A stretch of DNA of 64,000 bases, taken from positions 13,942,036 through 14,006,035 of the forward strand of contig OX459103.1 of NCBI GenBank assembly GCA_949775045.1, written 5' to 3'. Position numbers and translations under genes: made by a program. Source of the DNA: Metridium senile. Its lineage: Eukaryota; Cnidaria; Anthozoa; Actiniaria; Metridiidae. The notes under the pieces were generated by a model, which did no database searches, had not been told where the DNA came from, and saw only the letters and a list, made by a program, of their open reading frames with translations. Every line of letters begins with the position of its first letter. Within the stretch, counting starts at the first letter, position 1. Shown in pieces: positions 14,201 to 27,200 of the stretch.

Positions 14201-15215
14201 CGATAATGATAACGATAATGATATCGATAATGATAACGAAGATGATATCGATAATCATAAAATGATGATATCGATAATGATAACGATGATGATATCGATA
14301 ATGATAACGATGATGATCTCGATAATGATAACGATAATGATAACGATGATGATATCGATAATGATAACGATAATGATAGCGATAATGATAGCGATAATGA
14401 TAACGATAATGATAACGATAATGATAACGATGATGATAACGATAATGATAACGATGATAATAACGATAATGATAAAAATAATGATAACGATAATGATAAC
14501 AATGATGATATCGATAATGATAACGATAATGATATCGATAATGATAACGATGATGATAGCGATGATGATATCGATAATGATAACGATAATGATAACGATG
14601 ATGATAGCAATAATAATGATAGCGATAATGATAATGATAATGCGATTAAGAACAGTACGATAATTACGATTACGATTCTAACGATTCTTACGATTACGAT
14701 TCTAGCGATTTTGATGACGATTTTTAAAATGGTTGCGACTACATTTGTCATTATTATGATTGTTATGACAACGATTAAGAATGAGAAAACAACTGTAACT
14801 TACCCTTTATTTCAAGACTATAAACCTTAGCGTTGCTCCCCTGTGGGTTCGTAGCTTGACAAACGTAAATACCTTCCTGCTCTTTGGTAACTTTGGTCAG
14901 TAAAAGAACTTTAGTTGTTGCAACCTTATTACCCTTAAAAGTCCAGTGGAATGACATGGGCAAGCCTCCGACTACGTCACAGGTCAACGAGACGTTAGAG
15001 TGTTCATAAGCGATGATGTTTGACGGCTCTTTAACAAAATTAAAATGAAATTGATCAAGATAACTATAACAATAACGATAAGTATGTAATAACGATTACT
15101 GCGCCTCCCAGTATGGCCGCACGAAACCTAAGACAAAAGCAAAAAAAAACCGCACTAGTCTTAGATTTCCCGCGGTCATATTGGTAACACAGCTACCCCA
15201 AAACGACTTTCTCCC

Positions 15216-15251
<36 letters not shown>

Positions 15252-18200
15252 AAAAGAAACGTTTGATACGCAGGCTACGACAATAATAACGATAATGATA
15301 ACGATAATGATAACGATGATGATAGCGATAATGATAACGATAATGATAACGATGATGATATCGATAATGATAACGATGATGATAACGATAATGATAACGA
15401 TAATGATAACGATGATGATAACGATAATGATAACGATGATGATAACGATAATGATAACGATAATGATAACGATGATGATAACGATAATGATAACGATGAT
15501 GATAACGATAATGATAACAATAATGATAACGATGATGATATCGATAATGATAACGATGATGATATCGATAATGATAACGATGATGATATCGATAATGATA
15601 ACGATAATGATAACGATAATGATAACGATAATGATAACGATAATGATAGCGATAAATAATGATAACGATGATGATATCGATAATGATAACGATGATGATA
15701 TCGATAATGATAACGATGATGATATCGATAATGATAACGATAATGATAACGATAATGATAACGATAATTTTAACGATAATTAATGATAGCGATAATGATA
15801 ACGATAATGATAATGATAACGATAATGATAATGATAGCGATAATGATAACGATAATGATAATGATAACGATAATGATAATGATAACGATAATGATAACGA
15901 TGATGATATCGATAATGATAACGATATGATGATATCAATAATGATAATGATAATGCGATTAAGAGCAGTACTATCATTACGATCCTAACGATTACGATTC
16001 TTACGATGACGATAACGATTCTAACGATTACGATTCTAGCGATTTTGATGACGATTTTTAAAATGATTACGACTACATTTGTCATTATTACGATTGTTAT
16101 GATTACGATTAAGTATGAGAAAACAACTGTAACTTACCCTTTATTTCAAGACTATAATCCTTAGCGTTGCTCCCCTGTGTGTTCGTAGCTTGACAAACGT
16201 AAATACCTTCCTGCTCTTTGGTAACTTTGGTCAGTAAAAGAACTTTAGTTGTTGCAACCTTATTACCCTTAAAAGTCCAGTGGAATGACATGGGCAAGCC
16301 TCCGACTACGTCACAGGTCAACGAGACGTTAGAGTGTTCATAAGCGATGATGTTTGACGGGGTGTCCTCTTTGACAAACACTGGGGCGCCAAGTGCACCT
16401 GTAATAGTGATACAATGTAACAATAACACCAATGAAATTGATCAAGATAACTATAACAATAACGATAAGACTGTAATAACCATTACTGCGGCTCCCAGTA
16501 TGGCCGCACGATACCAAAGAGCAAAAAAAAAACGCACTCGTCTTAGGTTTCCAACGGCCATATTGGTAACACAGCTACCCCAAAACGACTTTCTCCTGTT
16601 CCCCCCAAAAGAAACGTTTGATACGCAGGCTACGACAATAATAACGAAAATGATAAAAATAATGATAACGATAATGATAACGATGATGATAACGCTAATG
16701 ATAACGATAATAATAACGATAATGTTAATGATAACGATAATGATAATGATAGCGATAATGATAATGATAGCGATAATGATAATGATAACGATGATGATAA
16801 CGATAATGATAATGATAACGATAATGATAATGATAGCGATAATGATAATGATAGCGATAATGATAACGATAATGATAACAATAATGATAACGATAATGAT
16901 AATGATAACGATAATGATAATGATAGCGATAATGATAACGATAATGATAACGATAATGATAACGATAATGATAGCGATAAATAATGATAACGATGATGAT
17001 ATCGATAATGATAACGATGATGATATCGATAATGATAACGATGATGATATCGATAATGATAACGATAATGATAACGATAATGATAACGATAATTTTAACG
17101 ATAATTAATGATAGCAATAATGATAACGATAATGATAATGATAACGATAATGATAATGATAGCGATAATGATAATGATAATGATAATGATAACGATAATG
17201 ATAATGATAACGATGATGATAACGATGATGATATCGATAATGATAACGATGATGATATCGATAATGATAACGATGATGATATCGATAATGATAACGATAA
17301 TGATAACGATAATGATAACGATAATTTTAACGATAATTAATGATAGCGATAATGATAACGATAATGATAACGATAATGATAACGATGATGATAACGATAA
17401 TGATAACGATGATGATAACGATAATGATAACGATAATGATAACGATGATGATATCGATAATGATAACGATGATGATATCGATAATGATAACGATGATGAT
17501 ATCGATAATGATAACGATGATGATATCGATAATGATAACGATAATGATAACGATAATGATAGCGATAATGATAACGATGATGATATCGATAATGATAACG
17601 ATGATGATATCGATAATGATAACGATGATGATATCGATAATGATAACGATAATGATAACGATAATGATAACGATAATTTTAACGATAATTAATGATAGCG
17701 ATGATGATAACGATAATGATAATGATAACGATAATGATAATGATAGCGATAATGATAACGATAATGATAATGATAACGATAATGATAATGATAACGATAA
17801 TGATAACGATGATGATATCGATAATGATAACGATAATGATAACGATGATGATATCGATAATGATAACGATGATGATATCGATAATGATAACGATAATGAT
17901 AACGATAATGATAACGATAATTTAAACGATAATTAATGATAGCGATAATGATAACGATAATGATAATGATAACGATAATGATAATGATAGCGATAATGAT
18001 AACGATAATGATAATGATAACGATAATGATAATGATAACGATAATGATAACGATGATGATATCGATAATGATAACGATAATGATAACGATGATGATATCG
18101 ATAATGATAACGATGATGATATCGATAATGATAACGATGATGATATCGATAATGATAACGATAATGATAACGATAATGATAGCGATAATGATAACGATGA

Positions 18201-21200
18201 TGATATCGATAATGATAACGATGATGATATCGATAATGATAACGATGATGATATCGATAATGATAACGATAATGATAACGATAATGATAACGATAATTTT
18301 AACGATAATTAATGATAGCGATAATGATAACGATAATGATAATGATAACGATAATGATAATGATAGCGATAATGATAACGATAATGATAATGATAACGAT
18401 AATGATAATGATAACGATAATGATAACGATGATGATATCGATAATGATAACGATATGATGATATCAATAATGATAATGATAATGCGATTAAGAGCAGTAC
18501 TATCATTACGATCCTAACTATTACGATTCTTACGATGACGATAACGATTCTAACGATTACGATTCTAGCGATTTTGATGACGATTTTTAAAATGATTACG
18601 ACTACATTTGTCATTATTACGATTGTTATGATTACGATTAAGAATGAGAAAACAACTGTAACTTACCCTTTATTTCAAGACTATAAACCTTAGCGTTGCT
18701 CCCCTGTGTGTTCGTAGCTTGACAAACGTAAATACCTTCCTGCTCTTTGGTAACTTTGGTCAGTAAAAGAACTTTAGTTGTTGCAACCTTATTACCCTTA
18801 AAAGTCCAGTGGAATGACATGGGCAAGCCTCCGACTACGTCACAGGTCAACGAGACGTTAGAGTGTTCATAAGCGATGATGTTTGACGGGGTGTCCTCTT
18901 TGACAAACACTGGGGCGCCAAGTGCACCTGTAATAGTGATACAATGTAACAATAACACCAATGAAATTGATCAAGATAACTATAACAATAACGACAAGAC
19001 TGTAATAACCATTACTGCGGCTCCCAGTATGGCCGCACGAAACCAAAGACAAGAGCAAAAAAAAACGCACTCGTCTTAGGTTTCCAACGGCCATATTGGT
19101 AACACAGCTACCCCAAAACGACTTTCTCCTGTTCCCCCCAAAAGAAACGTTTGATACGCAGGCTACGACAATAATAACGAAAATGATAAAAATAATGATA
19201 ACGATAATGATAACGATGATGATAACGCTAATGATAACGATAATAATAACGATAATGTTAATGATAACGATAATGATAATGATAGCGATAATGATAATGA
19301 TAGCGATAATGATAATGATAACGATGATGATAACGATAATGATAATGATAACGATAATGATAATGATAGCGATAATGATAATGATAGCGATAATGATAAC
19401 GATAATGATAACAATAATGATAACGATAATGATAATGATAGCGATAATGATAATGATAACAATAATGATAGCGATAGCGATAACGATAATATGATAGCGA
19501 TAATGACAACGATAATGATAGCAATAATGATAGCGATAATGATAGCGATAACGATAACGATAATGATAACGATAACGATAATGATAACGATAATGATAAC
19601 AATAATGATAATGATAACGATAATGATAATGATAACAATAACGATAATGATAACGATAACGATAATGATAACGATAATGATAACGATGAATATAATGATA
19701 ACGATAATGATAATGATTACTTAACACAAGTATTAATGCTACCTTTTCGCCGTCCAATGACCGTTGCCCGTGTACATGGTACCCATTGAGATTGGTAAAA
19801 TTCAACGGGGTGGATTCTGATGTAACGTGCTTGAATATCAGGACTAAAGTAGTTCGTTACATAGCCGATATTGTCTTTGTTCCCAGTGAACGTCTGATAT
19901 AATACCAATCAATAAATATTACAATTCAATACATCAATTTAATACATTTATCTCCCTTATTCGAGTTACAAGACATGACTCAGTCTACACCTCTCAGGGG
20001 AACAAAGCATGACTCAGTCTACTCCTCTCAGGGGAACAAAGCATGACTCAGTCTACACCTCTCAGGGGAACAAAGCATGACTCAGTCTACTCCTCTCAGG
20101 CGAACAAAGCATGACTCAGTCTACACCTCTCAGGCGAACAAAGCACGACTCAGTCTACCCCTCTCAGGGGAACAAAGCATGACTCAGTCTACTCCTCTCA
20201 GGGGAACAAAGCATGACTCAGTCTACACCTCTCAGGGGAACAAAGCATGACTCAGTCTACTCCTCTCAGGCGAACAAAGCATGACTCAGTCTACACCTCT
20301 CAGGCGAACAAAGCATGACTCAGTCTACCCCTCTCAGGGGAACAAAGCATGACTCAGTCTACCCCTCTCAGGCGAACAAAGCATGACTCAGTCTACACCT
20401 CTCAGGCGAACAAAGCATGACTCAGTCTACCCCTCTCAGGAGAACAAAGCATGACTCAGTCTACCCCTCTCAGGCGAACAAAGCATGACTCAGTCTACAC
20501 CTCTCAGGCGAACAAAGCATGACTCAGTCTACCCCTCTCAGGGGAACAAAGCATGACTCAGTCTACCCCTCTCAGGCGAACAAAGCATGACTCAGTCTAC
20601 ACCTCTCAGGCGAACAAAGCATGACTTAGTGTACACCTCTAGGGGAACAAAGCATGAATCAGTCTACACCTCTCAGGCGAACAAAGCATGACTCAGTCTA
20701 CACCTCTCGGGATAAGCACAAGTATAACTGTCACACCAAACCCCCTATAAAGTAACAATTCGAGTTAGCCGTCTCTAGATTGATGTGACGTACCCTCCCC
20801 TCCCTTACCTTAACGCTATCAGATGATCCGGTCTTGTAAAATGTCCATGATTGTAGGTGAAGTGCGTAGGACACCTACACAATCGTAACGATAGTATATA
20901 TATATATATTTATTATATCCACATCCACTGGATATGACCAATCATAACGATAGTATATATACACCTAATCCAAAAAACGTTGTCGGGTCCGCCGCACAGT
21001 CCTCGCGCCAAGACCGTGAAGGAAAACACAGTGAATATTTTGATGAGAGTGATAAAACAAGAAAATAAAAGTAGGCACAACATTATTTCGTTGAAAAAAG
21101 TACCACACTAGAGTGTGAACATGCAAATAAATTAATTACTGATTAGATATAACCAATATCTTTCACGGTCTTGGCGCGAGGACTGTGCGGCGGACCAGAC

Positions 21201-24200
21201 AACGTTTTTTGGATTAGGTGTATATATTTATTATATCCACATCCACTGGATATGACCAATCATAACGATAGTAGATATATATATTTATTATATCCACATC
21301 CACTGGATATGACCAATCATAACGATAGTAGATATATATATATATTTATTATATCCACATCCACTGGATATGACCAATTGCGCGCTCTGAAATATAAAGC
21401 TACTAAAGAGGCAGATAGTTTGAGAGTAACAGTAGACAACGAAAGATTGGAGGGTATATCTACACATCACTGAAACAACGTTTAGGTATTGGCCTACATT
21501 TGTGTTTCAAATAGGGGACAGCTCTATTATCAAGATGAATTACACTTCTGGTTATGAATTAATGCTTATACCTCTGCTTCGTCTTGGGAATTGATGTATG
21601 TCATATCCACCTCAGTAACAGTAATGGCGGCTACCATTTCTTCAAGTGCTCTGCTGCCTCGATAAATTTCTATCCTGGCACGTGCACTCTTCTTGTCCAA
21701 GGCCCCAAAGCCGATGCCATCAGAAAGCGAATAATTGATAAATCCAAAAAAGAGCCTGTCAAAATAAATGATGAAATCTCTTGCCAGACTCAAAGTGAAA
21801 GTCGAAGTGCCGCTGTAGGTGATGAGTCTTCTTGTCATTCAGTCCCCTCTGATCAGCAATCTTCAATGGCGGCTCGAGATGACATTTCTGAAGTTTCATC
21901 CTGCAGTGAAGGCGACGATGACGATGACGAGTCTACCGATAGTGACGTTGAAGAGATTCAAAGCAAAGACAGTAAACATACTTGTAATTGCAGCGATATC
22001 ATCAACTCTCTCAATCATAAACTCTCAAGACTTGAAGGAAAGTTCGATACCTTTATCAACTCTCAAAATCTCTACCAACAAGACCTTGTTAGCAAAATAA
22101 AGTCACTCGAAGAAGAAAAAAGTGGTCTTATGATAGCTCTGCGAGTCCTTGCCAACTCCGCTCCATGCAACTCCAATCGTACAGATCCACCTCCTTCATC
22201 AAGCATATCTACAACACAGGCTAGTGAAAACCTTAGGGAAAGCTTTATTGCTGGATCCCAATTCGTAGGTGACAGCACTCAATCTACTACAAATAAGCCA
22301 GTCGACAAACCTGTCAGTAAATCCTTGAAATCCAACAACAAAGACGAAACTGATGTTATTATTATCGGTGACTCGATCACCAAAAACGTACAGGGACACA
22401 AGCTATCCCGTAAACTAAAAGTCAAGTCCGTCTCATTTCCTGGCGCTACCATTGAAGACACAACCGATTTTATCAAGCCATACCTTAGACGGAAACCGAA
22501 GAATCTAATCATTCACGTTGGAACCAACAACATCAAGTCCGACAAACCTAAATCTATCAAGAGCAAACTGGCCAATCTTATTCAAAACATCAAAAAAGAT
22601 CATACAAGCGTTCGTATCGCAGTGTCGTCGTTAACCACAAGAAAGGACGATCCAGCTCTAACAAGTAAGATTTCTTCAGTAAATAAATCTTTAGAACAGT
22701 ACTGCAAATCGAATGATATCGATTTTATCAATAATAAAAGCGTTGATAGTACTTGTATAAATAGAGGGGGTCTTCACCTAAATAGGCAAGGAACTGTTAA
22801 CCTAGCTGCCAATTTTAGAAACTATTTACATAATCTGGTATGAAAAGCTAAGGTTAGTGTTGTCGATAACTTGAATAAACCGCAAAATAAGCCAACATAT
22901 CCTTTAAGTCAAAGTAAAGGTCTTAAGATTGCCCTACTAAATATAAACAGTCTAAAAAAGCATATCGATGAGCTGCGTATTGCAGCCCCTGACTTGGCTT
23001 TAGATATTTTGGCTATTAATGAAACTAAATTGGACAAAACATACAGTGATGGTCAATTAATGATTGAGGGTTATAATTTAATACGACGAGATAGGGACAG
23101 TCGTGGTGGTGGAGTTTGTTTTTATGTCAGAGACTCCATCAACTTCGCTAGAAAAAGTGAGCTTGAAGATGATAATCTTGAGCTGCTTGCTCTAGAAATT
23201 AAAAATCCTAACTCTCTACCTTTTCTTGTCTTAACTTGGTATCGACCTCCAAATTTTGATCTTCAATACTTTGATAATTTTCGAAATTTACTTCAAAATA
23301 TTGATAATAAATACGATGAAATTTTTATTCTAGGTGATTTGAATTGTAATTTGCTTGCAAATCCCTTAGGGTCTCATACTTCATGCCTTAAGGATTTGCT
23401 TGACGAATTTCAAATGGAACAAATCATTAAAGAACCCACAAGGGTGACTGAAAACCACTCATCCTTAATTGACCATATCATAACAAACGCAAAGCACAAG
23501 ATCATCAAATCCGGAGTTTATCCGATGTCAATAAGTGATCACAATCTTGTGTATTTAATAAGAAAACAAGGAATCCCAAGGGGTAATCCAAGAATAATTG
23601 AAACGAGAAATTTCAAAAGATTTAACCAAAAAAAATTCATTAACGAAATTGCTGCCGCTCAGTGGCCCGATACAACTGGGCTAAATGACGTTAATGAATT
23701 CTGGGTAACTTGGAGGAACGCCTTTGTCAATATTGTTGATAAACATGCTCCTCGAATAAGACTCAAAATTAGAAACAAGCCGTCACCTTGGATCACCCCT
23801 GAGATTAAAAGTAAAATGCATGAAAGAGACTTTTTGAAAAAAAAAGCATCGCAGACTAATCTCGCCCAGGATTGGTCAAAGTATAAGAAATGTAAAAACA
23901 GTACAAATAAGCAAGTAGCTAAAACTAAAAAGAAATATTATCGAGACCAAATAGCAAAGTTTTCTGATAATTCTAGAAAGACTTGGAAAACTTTGAATGA
24001 CATAAGAGGGAAAAAATCTAAAAGCACTGAGATTCGGGAAATCAAAGAATCCCCGTCCGTCGCTAAATTGACGACTGACTCAAATCAGATTGCCGAAGTC
24101 TTAAATATACACTTTTCTGAAATAGCTTCAAAGCTTGCCTCCAAAATTGACAACAATGTTAACATGTCTATTAATACGGATCCTCTTTGTTTTATTAGGC

Positions 24201-27200
24201 CCGTTAACTCAGTTTTCACTTTTGATATGATAAACCCTGAAAGAGTCTTCAAACTTCTACAGACTCTCGATGTCTCGAAAGCTATTGGTCTTGATGGTAT
24301 TCCAAATAATTTGTTAAAAATTGCCGCGCCATACATATACCGATCGCTGACAAATCTTTTTAATCTATCTTTAAAAACAAACACTTTTCCATGTGAGTTT
24401 AAAATTGCCAAGGTCTGTCCTATATTCAAATCTGGAGACCGTGATGATGCGAATAACTACAGACCGATTTCCATCACTCCTACGATTGCTCGCATTTTTG
24501 AAAAAGTAATTTTCGAACAGCTTACCGAATATCTAAATCATAACAACTTAATAGACGTTCACCAGTCAGGCTTCAGATCCATTCACTCAACCTTAACAGC
24601 ACTTTTAGATCTGACTAATGACTGGAGTTTCAATATTGACAGAAAAATGATCAACGGCGCCGTATTTCTTGACCTTCAAAAAGCTTTCGACACCGTTGAT
24701 CATAACGTTCTGCTCATGAAGCTCAAACGCTATGGGTTCGACCCCGACTCAACTAAATGGTTCTCATCTTTTTTAACAAATAGGCAACAGCGGTGCGCAG
24801 CTAATGGAACTCTGTCTACGACACGTTCTCTGACACATGGAGTACCCCAAGGTGCAATTTTAGGATCCGTATTATTTCTTATTTATATCAACGATCTACC
24901 CAATTGCCTTGACTACAGTACTCCCAGACTATATGCCGATGACACGACATTGACCTTCTCTGACTGCGACACCCCTGCTCTTAAAAATCAGATGAAAAGC
25001 GACCTTGATCAGGTAGCACTATGGCTGCGTGCCAATAAACTTACCCTTAACGTTCTCAAATCAGAATTCATGCTAATTGGGTCAAGGCAAAGGCTATCTA
25101 CTAATGACACAGTTGGCATGAATCTGGCCATTGATGGAGTTCCGTTAAAACGGTGCAACGAAACAAAATGCCTCGGTGTTATAATTGATGAACACCTAAA
25201 TTGGAAAAGCCAAATAGAGAGCATTATAAAAAAAGTTACTATTGGCTTATGTACTGTTAGAGCCCGTACAAGCAGATATGGAAGGCCCCTCAGAGCCCCT
25301 CAGAGATATGAACATTGAACAATAGTTCCACCCCTCCCCTAGTGGGGCTGTTTTGTAATAATTATTGTTTCTGACACGTTTTGTACAAGGAATACGCCGA
25401 ATAAAGTTGAGTTCAGCGTTTTAGTATGTCTATTCCTTGCGTCAGACCAAACATTATGGTCCTTCGAGCCGGATCTTAGCATCTACATGAATGGAAAGTC
25501 ATTTGCATCGATTGAAACAGCCGTGGTTTGACATCAGCTCTGGAAATTCGTAAGTCAACACTTCAATCGTCACTTTGCACTCGACAAGATGGCCGCCACC
25601 GAAGACGAATTATTCGTAAACTCACTTGAAGACGACCTTCTTCGCATGTCCGTCGAGCAACTTCGCAAACTCTTAAGGGAAAAGGGTCTTTCTACACAAG
25701 GAAAGAAAAAACTGTTGATTAAAAGGTTAGTAAAGGCTTCAGAACTGTCGAACTCCATTGCAAATAATCACAAAGACAAGCCGTCTAACAACAACAAACT
25801 CGCACATGCTTCGCCGCCACAAGACGAAGGTGACAGAAATAGCACTACTCGTACAACAACCCAACAATGTTTAGAAGAAAAATATGAGCAATCTAAACGT
25901 AGAATGAAAATATTGAAAGGAGATGTCGAAGCTCTATCTATTGACGTGTTTGAATTAAGCCAAAGCTCAAATAACAAGATCAAAATGCAAATGAGATCAC
26001 AAAGATTGAACGAATGTCGCTTTCTGTGTCTCGATTTAAGAGAGGATTTCATATCCACTACAGTTGAGGAAGACGATATCGAAACTAAGCTACATGGTTG
26101 CAAAGAAATTCTGAACGAAATAGATAAAGCCATTGACATTGCTCAAGAATACATCGAAAAGGAAATTTGTAAATCGACCGCCGCCGAAAGTATTACGTCG
26201 TCATCGTCTAAAGACACACGCCAAAACTTAAAACTGCCTAAAATAGAATTACCGACGTATAATGGAGATCTATTAAAGTTCCAAAATTTCTGGGATCAAT
26301 TTGAAGCTGCAGTACATAAGAATGATGACTTGCCAGATATACAGAAATTCACTTATTTACGATCAGTTCTCAAAGGTAGCGCGTTGCAAACCGTAGAAGG
26401 ATTTGAAGTCACCGGCGCTAATTACTTGCCAGCAGTAGAAGCACTGAAGCACAGATATGGTAGGAAACGTATTATTATTTCATCACTCATCAAATCAATA
26501 ATCAACTTGGAGCCTACAACAAGCATGTCTGCACATGCATTGCGTGAATTACATGATACTTTAAAGAACAGGACAAGAGCTCTAGAGGCTCTAGGCGAAC
26601 AACCAATGACACATGCATGTATCTTGTTGCCCATGTTTGAAACCAAGCTACCGCCACGACTCTTAGAAAAATGGGAGTTAGAACTCGCAGATGTTTCTGA
26701 TGAAAAGATTGACCTCGACATGTTTTTTAAGTTTCTCAACCGACAACTCGTATCCAAGGAAGCAGGTGAGAGGAATCAATCAACTTCCAGTCCAAACAGT
26801 GAGAAGATTCAACACGCAACTGTCAACTACAATACTAGAGGAAGATCAGAGAAGAAACCTACTCATACAAGGCAAGAAAGGACAACAACAGCGTCTACCT
26901 TACATGTAGTTTGCAACACAAATCCAGTATGTACACTTTGTAAATCGAACCACGATCTAGCGGAATGTAAGGAACTGAGCAAAAGGAACATAAGTGAAAG
27001 ATGGCAGATTGTCAAATCAAACAAACTATGCTTTAATTGCTTAAAGCCGTCTCATAACAAACATTATTCGAAGATTTGTCGCCAACCAAAATGTTCAGTG
27101 GCTAATTGTGGTAAACATCATCATCAGTTATTGCACGAACAACCTACCCCTACCTTAAGTGGATTTGCTTCAACCAACGTTGAAAAACCAATGGAAACAT

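Larger units (their letters stand above)
8038..18927 (-). repeat. Tandem array of seven Ig-exon units
   Basis: Seven near-identical Ig exons lie in tandem. Each has an identical ACAACTGTAACTTAC-side donor and a conserved intronic flank (ctcccagtatggccgcac), and each unit carries a long gataatgataac microsatellite. Donor-to-donor spacings are about 1159, 2083, 1357, 2167, 1334 and 2529 bp; the variation is in microsatellite length. The five low-coordinate copies share a deletion over the acceptor and exon start; the two high-coordinate copies are full length. Poly-C runs mark the microsatellite edge in five units. Confidence 0.9.

Noticed and set aside
8415..19805. Very long Ser/Leu, Ile/Met-Thr or Asn/Asp open frames
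   Set aside because: They come from gataatgataac repeats read in several frames on both strands; the real coding units are the short Ig exons.
19973..20712. CRISPR-like array of regular repeats
   Set aside because: There are no unique spacers, the whole 34-bp unit repeats, and the context is eukaryotic; it is a minisatellite.
25255..25318. C-terminal tail of the LINE RT as a novel domain
   Set aside because: This sequence is the BEL/Pao LTR; the LINE frame was interrupted by insertion at 25254.
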